A stretch of 64,000 nucleotides of DNA from Clitopilus passeckerianus (lineage: Eukaryota > Basidiomycota > Agaricomycetes > Agaricales > Entolomataceae): positions 124,001 to 188,000 of the forward strand of contig CALYLX010000127.1 in assembly GCA_944990035.1 (NCBI GenBank), read 5' to 3'. Both the position numbers and the translations under genes were made by a program. The first letter of the stretch is position 1, and each line of letters starts with the position of its first letter. Shown here piece after piece: positions 11,135 to 22,820 of this stretch. The notes beneath the pieces are model-generated. The model made no database searches and was not told the DNA's origin. It saw only the letters and a list, made by a program, of their open reading frames with translations.

Positions 11135-13097
11135 ATGGCCCAACAACGACCCCAGCAACGATTACCAATGGCCCAACCTGTAGAACATATCAGGGATGAT
11201 GCACCAAATCAAAGCCCAGGATTGCGCCGATACTACGAATCTCCTGAAGATCGAAAGAAGTTTAGAGCGAAGGTTGAAAAAGGAATCGGTATGGCTACGG
11301 ATGCGCTGGACACAGTTGCTGCCGTCATGGTCAACATTGGAAAGGTTACGAAGGTTCCATATCTCGCAGAGAGTGCTGGATTGGTGGTAGCACTTGTCGA
11401 CATTGTGAACGTACGTCATCCTGTTTGGCTATCCTCGAGTGGTATTGACATGGTAAAATCAACAGAACATGAAAAGTAATAAGGCAAAATTTCGATATCT
11501 CGCTGAGCGAACCGGCAAAATTGTCTCAATTATTTTCCATGAAATGCACGAGAAGGACCGGCTGATGAGCGACGACCTCAAGCTGAAATTGGCTTCCATG
11601 CATTCGTAAGGGCCTAACACATTCTTCCTTCGGATGTTGAACGTTGACGTTTACGCCCTTAGTCAGTTACAACAGATATTGGAGTTCGCCATGAAGAAAC
11701 CGGAGGAAGCCAGGTGGCGTCGAGCCATTGGGCGCAAGCCAGACGCAGATGCCATTGCAGAATACGAGAGGAGACTGGATCAAGCTCTCAATGAATTCAA
11801 TGTCAGTCTTCATGCCCGTGTTTCCCTATACGGAATCTAACATGCTGTTGCAGTTTCAAAATCAAATCAACCAGACTGCCCTCATAGAATGGATGGCGAA
11901 GAAGATGGCAGGAACTGACGATCGTACTGAAGATTCGCACATTCGGATGGTGACGAATGCCATGGATGGGTTGTCATTGGACCGAGAGACGATTGAGAGG
12001 GAGAAGAAAGAATTAGCAGATGCAAGAGAGCGAGCTCGGCGCGAACAAGAAGAGGCGGATCGGGAGGCTGCTGAGCGGAGAGCACGCGAAGATGCAGAGT
12101 GGCAAGCGAAACGACAGGCTGAAGAATTGGTGGAGCATCTGAGGAAGGAGAAGGAGAAACGGGATCGAGAGGTCGCTGCGAAAGTTGAGGCAGAAAGACG
12201 TAGAAAGGAGCGGGAGGATTGGGAGGCTGAGCGGAAGGCCGCAGATGAACGAGCTGAGGTTGAGAGGTTGAAACGAGAGCAGCAGGAAGCAGATGAAAGG
12301 GACAGGATCCGATACGCTGAGTTGACGATTAAGCTGAAGGAGGAAAGGTTGAAGAAGGCCGCTGCGGAGCAAGCTGCACATGACGAAATGGTACGACTAG
12401 GCGAAAGGACTTGGGCCCAGTTAGTGCAGAAAGAAGAGGAAAAGAAAGCCAGACAGCGAGCACAGGAAGCCAAGGAGCATGAGGAGAGAATAGAACGTCT
12501 ACGTCAGGAAGAGCGGAGAGTAATAGAGGCGGACAAGAGGCGAAAAGAAGCTGAAGAGGCCAGACAACAGAAAGAGGAGGCTGAAAGACGACGACGCGCC
12601 AGAGCGTCACAGTCTAACCTGCAGCCCCCGGAGTCCAATGCACGACCCCACAGGCACTCCTGGAATTCTTCTTCGCAGCAAGACTACTCTATCCCTCCCC
12701 CATCCGACAAGAACCCGTTCCGACGGACACCTGTGCAGTCACCCGATCCCTACGTGAACGATCCTTACGGAGACGATGGCTATTATGCGCCTCCTCCGCG
12801 CCGCCCGGCAAGGCGAAATCAGGACGACCATCCAGAAGAGATACCGGCTTTCTCGCCTTCGCCTCCGCTATACGGCCCAGAAGCAGGACGCCAATTTCTA
12901 CCCGCATTCTCACCTTCGCCTCCTCTATACGGCCCTGGAGCAGGGCGCCAATTTCTTAACTCGGGAAATAGCTCCAGCACATACATCTCTGGCTCGTTCA
13001 ACGACAACTCTGTCGTGTATGGTAAGTTGGAGTAGCCATCTCTGTCATACCAAGCTTACCAGAGCCGTTTTCAGGGAGTTTGAGGCGGCACTATTAG
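11135..13097 (+). CDS. MLKL-NTD-like helical domain, long coiled coil, C-terminal RHIM-like motif
   Basis: Five exons (11135-11410, 11466-11605, 11663-11801, 11854-13021, 13075-13097) give 581 aa with consistent phases. Residues about 45-190 form an amphipathic helical domain (TVAAVMVNIGKVTKVPYLAE, AGLVVALVDIVNNMKSNKAK) resembling the MLKL/HeLo-like four-helix bundle found fused to fungal signalling proteins. Residues about 215-440 are a highly charged Glu/Arg/Lys coiled coil. A Pro-rich tail follows with a 19-residue tandem repeat (PAFSPSPPLYGPxAGRQFL). The last exon gives a C-terminus ...GSFNDNSVVYGSLRRHY. The SFNDNSV motif recurs at the end of the next gene. If the resemblances hold, it would be a helical-bundle effector able to self-assemble through its tail; that is inference. 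Confidence 0.75.
12844..12957 (+). repeat. 57-bp tandem repeat, two copies, coding
   Basis: Two adjacent 57-bp units (12844-12900 and 12901-12957) encode PAFSPSPPLYGPEAGRQFL and PAFSPSPPLYGPGAGRQFL. The units differ mainly at third codon positions, so the protein repeat seems to have been kept after an in-frame duplication. It lies in the Pro-rich linker between the coiled coil and the C-terminal motif. Confidence 0.85.
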
Positions 13098-13846
13098 GGT
13101 GGGCAGGGCCCATGAAAGCAGGCTTGTGGCCAGTGTTTTATGCAATGCATATCATGACTGAAATCGACTCATCCCGACTCTCATTTAACTGGTTTTCTCG
13201 CGTCTGCATATATTCCCTTCACTTGTATTCATATCTTGGTACAAATTCTCGCAATTATGGGTACTCTTGTCTTCTTTATCGGTTAGGGGAATTATAGGAT
13301 GGTCTTCTTATACTTCATTGTCCAACCTGTTGACGGCTCTACTCGCGGCCCGCCTCTTCACACTTTCTGTGGGCGCAGTGCTTTCTGCCCAATTTAGCAG
13401 GTGTCGGGCTCTGGGCGCCTAGGGCAGTGTGGCAGCCAGCGCTTCCCATCCCAAAATGGCTACCGTATGGCAGTGCATGTACTGCTTGAATTCACACCTT
13501 TGTTCATATCCCCGAGCGCCAGAATGCTACTACATGTGCATGTTGTTTTCTACCAGCGCACCCACCATGAGCTTTATTCGGTGACTGGCATCGCTATTCT
13601 CACTCAGGTGCATGGTATGTCCATTGTACACTCAACCGGAGCAGCCTAGATTCCCAAATGGGCACAGCTGTGCCTTTGTGGGTATGACTCCACAATGGCC
13701 GGGATAGGTTGTAATACGGCGCTATGCTTGTACGATTGGCCATCGCTCGTCCATATAAAGCTCTGTACCCTCCCAAAGGCAGAGGTACCACTCGATCCTC
13801 ACCCACCAGTCTATTCTCCTCGCAAACCCCATCTCTCGTGCACGCC
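13098..13846 (+). other. Intergenic with TATA box for the next gene
   Basis: No gene is supported. A TATA-like element (CCATATAAAG, about 13751-13760) lies about 90 bp before ATG 13847. It supports that ATG over the upstream in-frame ATG at 13724, which precedes the TATA box. Confidence 0.45.
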
Positions 13847-15467
13847 ATGAGAGAAGCAGCAGTTGATGATGAAACAAGACAACGAATGGTCACAAAATAC
13901 CTTCAGATACTTAGACCGATCGCGAACGACTTGGGAAAGGCTGCCACTGACATTCTTGGCTCGTGCGCTCGGTCGTTGATGCCGATCGTCAGTAAATATT
14001 GGGTTCGTAAACAAGTGCCTAGCGCCCCTCCGAATCTTCTAAGGCTTGCTTTACAGAAGCTGAAAGATGACGAGCGCCAAGCTGTTAGTCGTTCAGTCTC
14101 CATTGTGACCGGTGCCAATATGCTCTGGGAGGAAGGACTGAAGGGTGTTTACAATATCGACATCAAGCTCAGTGAGCTTCATTTGTATGTCTTGTCCTTA
14201 GAATCTATGGGTACAACTAATGACTTGTTTACGTAGGGCACTCGTTAAGTTCGGCCGAGATTTGGACGAGTATGAGAAGCGGCGGCCCTTTATGTCAAGG
14301 CCAAAGCTGGACCTCAACCTTGTGGTGGCAATTGAAGAGCCCATGTATACGCTTATGAGGGGGGAGGCAGTGGGTCCCATTCATTCTACGCTTCCCGATT
14401 TCAAGTACTGACCAAAGTTCAGTTCAGGCAACCGGTTGGCATGCCGGTAGAGCTTAAGGACTTCTATGTCAATTTCCGCAACCCTCGGCCTGAGCAGCCT
14501 GAGAACGCCGTGCCTCATGCTTATCTAGATCTCGGACAGAAACAACAACGACTGGAAGAGCTGGTACGGGAGAACGAAGCGCATAACGAAAGAAGAGCAC
14601 GTGAAAGGGCGGATGAAGAGAGGCGGGATCAGGAGAGGAGAGACAAAGAGATGGCAGAGCAAGTAGCTCGCGAGGAGGTCGAGCGGATTGCACAAGAGAA
14701 TATGGGGAAGGAACGGAAGCTCCGAGAGAGGGCGAAGGAACTCGAACAAGAGCAGGCAGAATTGAGAAAAAGGGAGGAACAGAGGTTGAAAGAAGCTCGA
14801 CAAGAAGAAGAGGAGAGGCAGCGACGTCGAGAGAAGGCAGACGAAGAGCATGCAAAGCGTGCGCGCCAGTTAAGGGAGGAGGAGGAAAGGAAAGGGCGTG
14901 ACCTACAATTCGCCGCCATGGAGCGAGAGCTCGCCGAGGTAAAGAAATGCAACCAGGAACTTAAGAGAGAACACTCAGAACGGCGGGAGAGATCGCAGAG
15001 ACAGGCGGAGCCAACGCCGGCACCGCATAGAACTAAGGTCCACGTCTCTACCTCGGTCAAAGTAGAGGAGGCCAGGCCTCCAAGACGTTCGGCTCCTGTA
15101 CGAAGACGCTCTCGCAGCTTCAACGATATCGACTGGGAAGAAGAGTATCTAGAGCCACCGGACAGGAACCCATTTCGCAATCCTCGCGCCATTTTTCGTC
15201 AGGCCGTAAGGAGTCAGTGCTTGGGCGATCCTCTGCGAGTAACCGACCAGGCGATGCAACACCTCGACTTGGATTACTATGGACACCGTGGATACAGCAA
15301 TTCACATGCCAGTTCTATGGTCGTGACAGACTCTTTCAACGATAATTCAGTACAGATTGGCCGTGGTAAGTCATAGAAGTTATTCATTATTTCTGAGACC
15401 CACAATGTTTCCAGGAGGCTCTCATAGGCGACTGGCACGCCATGCACATGCTGAATATTACTTGTGA
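13847..15467 (+). CDS. Coiled-coil protein with C-terminal RHIM-like motif
   Basis: Four exons (13847-14184, 14237-14369, 14423-15365, 15415-15467) give 488 aa. ATG 13847 is chosen for its TATA box and good context. The N-terminal about 180 residues are helical, with an IRPIANDLGKAATDILG-like stretch, but not obviously the domain of the upstream neighbour. From about residue 190 to 380 a charged Arg/Glu coiled coil follows. A basic linker (PPRRSAPVRRRSRSF) leads to the tail ...VVTDSFNDNSVQIGRGG, encoded across the last intron in the same phase and place as in the neighbour. VQIG preceded by Ser/Asn residues matches the core pattern of RHIM amyloid motifs ([IV]QxG). The gene lies 750 bp downstream of its partner on the same strand. 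Function unknown. Confidence 0.75.
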
Positions 15468-15998
15468 GACACTGAGAGAACCCTATGTGATTGGTTTGGA
15501 CATTCCGGCACTTAAGCATTGGGTGCATATGTAGCAATATATCGAATACACAGCCTGTATTTCCTTTTTCTATGTTATATTGAAAGCTACTGCCGGAGGC
15601 GTGATGATGGGACGAGAGCGAGAAAACCCTTGTTCAGATTCTTATCTTATCGGCTTAGTCATGGTGATATTCCGTTCTCGTCACAAAGCAAACAAAGCCA
15701 AAGCTCGTATGCTTGGTCCATTTGCCGAGCCTTGCTCGTTGGGATGCCCCGTCTTCGTCGCTTTGCAAAAGCTGTTGTCGTTTTCTGCTCTCTATCTTCG
15801 AACTCCGGAGTCAGGGCAACGTGGCTCATCAAAGGCGCTTAAATAGGCAGAGATCTCAAAAACAAGCGCAAATTGCCGATCCAAGCAGGTCAACAGCTTG
15901 CCGCATGCCACTGGCCCTTTGACGATGTCAAATCTTTACCTTCCATCACTTCTACACAAACACCAAGAAGAAAGAACCCAGCTAATTTCTGCTATACT
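15468..15998 (+). other. Intergenic, no gene seen
   Basis: Only short open frames without domain-like content are present. It forms the 5' flank of the gene starting at 15999. Confidence 0.4.
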
Positions 15999-17089
15999 AT
16001 GACTGAGAAATATGTGCCCACGGAAATCCTGCCGTTGCCCAGCAAGCTCGACTTGGACCTCATTTGTGCGTTGGAAGCCATCAAAGACTGGGGGACGCGA
16101 GACCCACTCGGGCAGAGAGTAGCCAACTGTGCCCAGCTTCTCGCATGTCTTCTTGGAGTAGGACCGGTATGTATCTTTTTTTCGAAGGAACTTGATAAAT
16201 CTAACCCACCTTGCCTTGCAGACCCTTTTGCCTAAGGAATATTACTTCGTACTGGCATCGTCCGAGTCTATTCTCAAAATACGGGATTGGTGGCACCGGA
16301 TGAGGTTCATGCATCACTTGGACCGGAAGTTATATTTAATCCACAGGTGAGTGACTTCTGGAGGCACCGCCCGGAATCTTGTCATGATATTGACAATTTC
16401 ATACAGGGACCTCCTTGGTATTTGGGATCGATACCCAGTGGCGCTGGCGCTACAAAATAAGAAGGAAAATGAAACGGCGGAATATAAGCTTCCTCCTGAA
16501 CACGAATATGATCTGAATAACGTCAAAGAACTCCTCAGGTGGACCCGAATCGGCGTTTCCATTGCGGAGGTAAGTATCCGATCTACCTTTGCTATGCAAT
16601 ACTCAACAGCGTCTACAGTGGATCCATCGGACAGAGCTGTACTCCCTCGTCAACCTCTCCTCAAAATCCGTATCCTCCTTCAAATCAAGCAAATACCTAT
16701 CCGCCGAGGCCCAAGCCAAAGCCGCCCACCAACTCCAAGAACTGGAATCAATCAAGAAAGCCCTCTGCAGCGCCGAACACTGGGACCTCCACCCTTCAAA
16801 ATCGGACATCGTCCAAGAATGGCTGGAGAACTACCAAATTGCGGATTCGTGGGGCTGGTGGACGACCTACTGTGGGGAGGAGACGACGGTTTATGATTTA
16901 AAGATGATGGCGTGGGCGGTGGAGCAGATGATGTCGTCGTGTTTGTGTCCGACGGAGTGGGTGCCGGAGGAGGAGGATAGTGAGGAAGAAGAGGAGTCGG
17001 TGAGGAAGAGGTATGGGGATTTGAAGGTTATGTCGACTGGGAGGAGGCTTAAGGGTGTAGATGGTCGAAAGGTAGCGCGTAAACAGTAA
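15999..17089 (+). CDS. Hypothetical helical protein, third gene of the same-strand trio
   Basis: ATG 15999 begins MTEKYVPTEILPLPSK. Splicing over three introns (about 16167-16221, 16347-16406 and 16570-16617) joins LLGVGP to TLLPKEYYFVLASSESILKI, then DLLGIWDRYPVALALQNKKE, then TELYSLVNLSSKSVSSFKSS, ending with an acidic Glu-rich tail and stop at 17089. It is rich in Leu, Trp and charged residues and predicted mostly helical. No signal peptide or membrane segment is evident. I do not recognise the family. Its position after two coiled-coil genes on the same strand may be chance, since fungal genes are not normally co-transcribed. Confidence 0.6.
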
Positions 17090-17624
17090 TTTGAATTGAA
17101 GCATAGAGTGTAATATATTAAATATGATAATATTTCAATTTCCGTCTTGGACAACTTTCATTCTTCGTTGCAGTCTGGGCGCTCGTGGCAGTGGTTGACC
17201 TGTACCTAATCCCAGAATTCTGGCAGCAGTACGCGGTAGGGGAATGATATTCGAGCAAGCAGACTTCATTAAATTATTTGCTAGTCTTCGGGGGACATGT
17301 ATTATAGTACATTGGGATATTGGTCCGGAATGAAAGGAATGATTGTAGGCAAAGCCGGAACCAGAATAGTCAACGCCGTCTCTTGCATCATAAGCCACCA
17401 TGCAGATGGGAGTTCCTCGAGTTGTTGTGGATAAGGCGGGTCGAATGTGCACGTGGATGATGATCTTGAACGTCTATAATGTAGTGAGCCTCATGAGAGC
17501 TAGCGAATTATCTCTAGAAGAGCGTACATGCGTGGTGAGTAACATACTGCTCGCCTAGAAACGTCACTTGCCATGATTTTACAAGGCAGAAATGCAAAAG
17601 AATGTGAATGCCGCCTGCTGCGCT
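17090..17624. other. Intergenic, no gene seen
   Basis: The 3' flanks of two convergent genes meet here. No convincing reading frame or repeat was seen. Confidence 0.4.
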
Positions 17625-18050
17625 CTAGGACCCCGCATCACCCGCGTCTTCATATCTCTGCTTCCTCCTCTCCTCACTCTCCTTATGCTCCCTCTCCTCC
17701 CTCGCCTCTTTCAGCCCCTGTATCATCCCCTGCACAGTCCCCACAATCATACCCCACCCCTCACTAACACCAATCTTGAAAAAATGGACATAAAACCCAA
17801 ATATCGCAATCCCCTTGAATATTGTCCACCCCCAGCTTACAACATATGCGAGAATGTGGTATATTGGAGGAACGACGTGGCTGAGGGTGTTGAAGAGGAA
17901 GTAGGAGAGGATGAGGCCTGCGATGATGAACCGTGAGATGCGGTGGGTTATGCTTAGGACGAGCAGGATGCTGAGGATGCCGAGTTGGGTGAAGAGGGAG
18001 TAGGTGTGTATTAGTGGCAGCTGGAAGTAGAAGTAGTACCAGAACGACAT
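17625..18050 (-). CDS. Small multipass membrane protein, hypothetical
   Basis: The minus-strand frame from ATG 18050 (MSFWYYFYFQLPLI) to the stop at 17625 encodes about 141 aa with three to four hydrophobic stretches: YSLFTQLGILSILLVLSI, FIIAGLILSYFLFNTL, IYHILAYVVSW and IFKGIAIFGFYVHFF, then a charged C-terminal tail rich in Glu and Arg. The frame is open further up to ATG 18158, but the added residues are hydrophilic and Ser-rich, so the shorter start is preferred. It looks like an integral membrane protein with a cytosolic tail; no family is recognised. Confidence 0.6.
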   Translation of the reverse strand: MSFWYYFYFQLPLIHTYSLFTQLGILSILLVLSITHRISRFIIAGLILSYFLFNTLSHVVPPIYHILAYVVSWGWTIFKGIAIFGFYVHFFKIGVSEGWGMIVGTVQGMIQGLKEAREEREHKESEERRKQRYEDAGDAGS

Positions 18051-20055
18051 AGCGGGGACTCGAACTCGAGCTTGGGAGTTGGCGCTCTGAGCTTGAGAAA
18101 AAGTCCAGGAGGCAAGTGACGTGAGGCGTGTCCGATTCGTGTGGGAGTCGACTGCCATTCTTGGAGGAGCTAGAGAGATAAGATGAGAATCTAATCGGCT
18201 TTGATTCTATTGCTGCAGTCGAAGAATCTTTTCCATTTGCAGTAGATGGCGTCGAGGGGAGATACAACATCATTGCCAAGAAATACCAAGAGCTGCTATG
18301 TTCGGCGGGTGAGCGGGGAGGACTTATTTCAAATGCGAAGTAGCGATGCTCTCAGTTAACTTCGGGGTCTAATACGTTTATCACATTGAGCTACAATGCC
18401 TCAGCTCTCCAGATACGTGAAATCTTCTTTATTATTTCCGCAGCCTTGAGCGTCAACCCATTTCCGATTAATCGCTCAATACCAGCTCTGTGCATCATTA
18501 CGATATGTTCTAATACGCAGGGATATGTGGATGCATACCATCGCCAAGAACACCAAGAGTTACCCCAATTTTGTGGTGGGTAGAACACCTCTTGCGCCGG
18601 AATGAGGGGATGTAGGGTCATTGGAGTGTCGAGGGAATGTTGACGTCGAGTTGATTCACAGCACCAAAAGCACCCGTCGGTGGGGAACGCTCCAACAGAC
18701 CTCCTCGATACGGGCCGACGTACCTCAGATTTCTTGAGTGCCGAGGGTTCACAAAGTTTGTCTCCCCTCGATTCACTGGCAGCCTCCTGTCAATCATTGC
18801 TGAGAAGCCCAGATTTAAAAACAGAACTACCTCGAGTGATGCTCGATGTGGTCACCGATTGTAATTTAGGGATATTTTAGCCTCAGCACGAGTTTTCAGC
18901 GCGTTTTCATTGAATTGTGGTATTCTAAAAATAGATCCCAGCTGGGTCGTGTGCCCAGGGAGTGATAACGATTCCAGAGAGGAGGATCCGTCTATCTGGT
19001 ATCCCCACTCTAAGGGCGTATTCGAGTTTGATTCGAAGGATAACTGACCAGCGTATTTGAAAGATAGATTGGGCCTCCTGGAAGTGTAGAGCAAGAGGGA
19101 CTAGGAAATTTCCGGGTGAAGGAGGTTGCTATCAAGCTTAATTTAGGAATTGATCCAGCGTTCACGGCTAATTGGCAGGCATTGGATTAAATAGGGGAGA
19201 CTGTGTTCAAAGGTGTATAATTATTGTCGCTTAAGGCACAGGACATGTGGATTCCCAGCTCTCCAGCCTCCAGATATAACCAAACACCAAACAAACAATA
19301 TGGGTTCGCCACCAAGAGTACGCCTTGGGGAACGGAGGCCAACAGTGGCCCGAAAGAATCGGCCGCAGCTCTGGCCTCTAGGTACAATCAAGAGCTTACC
19401 AAGAGCAGCAAATTGGCAGCAACAATTGCGTCCTCGAGCGATAGAATAGCGGTTGGTTCTAAAAATGAGGCTGAGCTCGTTCCAGGAATAGAACATTTCG
19501 CGTGGATTTTAATGGCGGCAATCACCGTTATTTTTGGGTTCGGCTGGGTTACAGCCACCACGTTTACCCGCTTCCGCTAATGCGGATCCAACGACCACGA
19601 AACAACGCGAGAGCGCATTGAGGCGAGTGTCGAGCTCATCAGACCTCTAGAGGCTGTTGGCATGCAAATAGCGGTAATGGCAGTGCTTCTTCGAGATGCC
19701 TGGAAGAAGCACCCCAAATATTGATGCAACAACACAATCACGACATATCTACACCGATTCGTCAAGAAGTCTCCGTATATGAGTTGTGGTTTCCCATACA
19801 CGACGGGAAAATACAGATAAGGGTGGGGATGGAGAAATCCCATGACACTCGCCATCGCCACCAACAGTCCCATGCAAACCAGCCGCCGAGTCTTGACGTG
19901 AGTTCTATTCTTACACCTACGGCTCTAGTCTTCTCATAGGGAATGCAGCACATGTAAAGGCACATGCATCCGCTCCAGAAATTTGCTTCTTTCTATCAGC
20001 GGTATCAGGTATCAGTCAATTTCGCACCGGACCTCGAAACGCCCCATCCGACACC
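18051..20055. other. Long gap without a firm gene
   Basis: A plus-strand open frame ending at 19580 (first ATG 19245) holds a twice-repeated SRYNQ pentamer and one hydrophobic C-terminal stretch (HFAWILMAAITVIFGFG). It could be an exon of a small tail-anchored protein or chance. The other frames show no domain signal. Confidence 0.3.
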
Positions 20056-20061
20056 GTCTAA

Positions 20062-20071
20062 GAATATATAA
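20062..20071 (+). promoter_or_regulatory. TATA box of the peptide transporter gene
   Basis: AATATATAAG lies about 112 bp upstream of the ATG at 20182, a usual fungal TATA-to-ATG distance, and is followed by a C/T-rich stretch. Confidence 0.5.
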
Positions 20072-20181
20072 GCTCACACCAACAAGAGCCGATTTGGGTC
20101 CCGAGGCTACCTTCTTTCTTTGCTCTCCTCCTTCTGGGCGCCTGTCCTTGTCGTTCCTCCTTGAACTTACAGGGAAGAAAC

Positions 20182-22478
20182 ATGTCCAACCAACCCCAGA
20201 CACCTGAGTCGCACTCATTCGACGAGAAGAAGCCCGAAAACAGTGTGTCTATTAACGACGAGAAGCTGGGCAGTGTCTCTCATATTCACTACTATGAGAA
20301 GGATGGCATTCACGATGGACTGGAGATCCCTAGCGATGAGGAGAGGGATACTCTGAGGAGAGTACCAGATACGATTCCCTGGGCTGCATACTGTACGTCG
20401 CTCCACTCCTCATGATACCTGAGGTTCAGGTGATTGATCCCGCTTCTCCAATATCTAGTGATCGCGGTTGTCGAACTTGCAGAGCGTTTCTCCTTCTACG
20501 GCTCTAGCGTTGTCTTCGTGAGCCCTACAGCATCCTTCCGGGCCTCTACCATTATCTAACCCACGCTTGACAAACAGACCAACTTTATTCAACAAGGACT
20601 TCCAAAGGGCTCGCGCACTGGTGCCGGCGGTCAGGACGGCCAGTCAGGAGCCCTAGGCCTTGGACAGCGTGCATCCACTGGTCTTACTACCTTCTACCAA
20701 TTCTGGTAAGATTCTTCCCGTTCCCCACTCCCTCGGGCATGTGCTCACTAGGCTTCTTCGCTTAGGTGCTATATCACGCCCCTCCTCGGAGCTTACATCG
20801 CGGATACCTACCTTGGACGTTTCCGAACCGTCTGCTGGGCTGTCCTCATCGCCCTCATCGGGCACATTATTCTCATCGTATCTGCTGTCCCAGGCGTCAT
20901 CGAGCATGGAAACAGTGCCGTTGGCGCATTCGCCGTGGCGCTGATCATCATGGGTCTGGGTACTGGTCTTTTCAAGGCAAATATCTCACCCTTGATTGCT
21001 GAGCAGTACAAGCGCACCAAGGTCTTTGTCAAGACTCTACCCAGTGGTGAACGAGTTATTGTCGACCCCGCACTCACCATTTCCAGAGTGTACCTCGTGA
21101 GTTTCCATCGATATATTGATTTCTGATGGATTTGCGAGCTGACGGGTGCATTGGTAGTACTTCTATTTGTTCATCAATATTGGTGCTCTCGTCGGGCAGA
21201 TCTCCATGACATACGCCGAGAAGGTCCGTTCCGTTCCCGTATCGAGTAGATTCGCCGTTCTGACCACCAACACCTACAGTTTATTGGTTTCTGGCTCGCC
21301 TACACCCTGCCCACAATCGTGTTCCTCCTTTCGCCCATTGTCCTCTTCATTGGTCGCAAGAAGTACAATCGCTCACCACCGACTGGTTCTATCTTGCCCA
21401 CTGCCTGGCGCGCATGGAGACTTGCCTCAAAGGGTCGCTGGAGCTTGAACCCCGCGAAAACCATTCGCCAGATGAAGGCTGACGACTTCTGGGAAGGTGT
21501 TAAGCCATCAAATATCCCCGCAGACCAGAGACCGCGCTGGATGAACTTCGATGATCAGTGGGTTGATGAGCTTGCTCGTGGATTGAGCGCTTGTGCTGTG
21601 TTCTGCTGGATTCCTATCTATTGTAAGTGTTCGCAGTTGTAATGGGAGTGGTGGACACGACGCTGACAAGGATTTGATTTTAGGGCTCACGTACAACCAG
21701 CTGAACAACAACTTGACCTCGCAGGCTGCCACCATGAGCTTGCACGGCGTTCCTAACGATGTCATCTCCAATCTTGACCCGTTCGCACTCATCATCTTCA
21801 TCCCCATCTGCGATCTCTTCGTACGTTCCTTCTTTCCTCAGAAACCCACCAAAAGCTTAACTGGATCCTTCCCCGACAGGTCTACCCCGCCCTCCGCCGC
21901 GCAGGCATCAACTTCTCCGCCCTCAAGCGTATCACTGCTGGATTCTTCACCGGCTCCGCCGCCATGATTTGGGCCGCCGTCCTCCAGCACTACATCTACA
22001 AGACCAACCCCTGCCACTACAGTGCCTCAACCTGCAAGGACGACCAGAAGCACCCTCTCGTCTCGCCCTTGAACGTGTGGATTCAAACCGGAGCTTACGT
22101 CCTCATCGCCTTCTCTGAGATCTTCGCCTCCATCACTGGTCTCGAGTACGCGTTCACGAAGGCGCCGGCGAACATGAAGTCCCTCGTCATGGCCGTGTTT
22201 TTGTTTACGTCTGCCATCGCATCTGCTCTTGGCGAGGCTTTCGTCTGTAAGTCAACCTTATTGTTGTTGAAATGCTGGACCAAAACTCAGTGCTCTGTTT
22301 AGCTCTCTCCGCTGACCCACTGTTGGTCTGGAACTACAGCGTCATGGCTGTCCTCGCAGGCATCACTGGCTTCGTCTTCTGGTTCTCAGTTCGCAAGCTT
22401 GACGCCAGAGAAGACGAGCTTAACAACTTGGACACTGGACATGTCGATGATCACCTCGTCAAATCTACCCCTGCCTAA
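20182..22478 (+). CDS. Proton-coupled oligopeptide transporter (PTR2/POT family)
   Basis: ATG 20182 opens a charged cytosolic N-terminus. Exons then give VELAERFSFYG (the ExxER-type motif of transmembrane helix 1), GAYIADTYLGRFRT, IIMGLGTGLFKANISPLIAE (a family signature), FYLFINIGALVGQ (the second PTR2 signature), and later helices with PIYWLTYNQLNNNL, FIPICDLFVYPALRRAGI and SAIASALGEAF, ending at TAA 22478. About eight short introns are inferred, including 20394-20457, 20705-20764 and 21096-21157. The protein would import di- and tripeptides across the plasma membrane with protons. The domain order looks complete and no break was found. Confidence 0.93.
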
Positions 22479-22820
22479 GGAGATGGCATTACTACGGGTA
22501 AAGCTTTGCATTTGGGATGCGACAATGTGATACCTTTTGATGATACCTGGACGAAGATGGGGCTCTTCTCTTACTTGGTTCTTGTACGAGTTTCTATGTT
22601 GTAATGAGTGTATTAAATGAATGTAATTTGCAAGGATTGTCGGCAATAAAGACGGGGTATAATTAAGTCTATGATAGCGTGAAAGCATTGAACGAGAATG
22701 CGAATGAATGGGATTTAAATGATGTATAGAGTAAGTTGACGTGATTGAGGTGATGAGGGTCCAGAAGATAAAGCTTTGAGAAAGGTGGTAGAGACGCTAG
22801 TGGGTAGATGTAGGAAGTTG
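22479..22820. other. Short convergent intergenic region
   Basis: AT-rich 3' flanks of two convergent genes. A poly(A)-signal-like AATAAA occurs at about 22646. Nothing else seen. Confidence 0.35.

Noticed and set aside
11862..12473. Long minus-strand open frames opposite the coiled-coil exons (also 14629-15192)
   Set aside because: They are Ser/Leu-rich mirror images of Glu/Arg-rich coding sequence, caused by biased codon composition.
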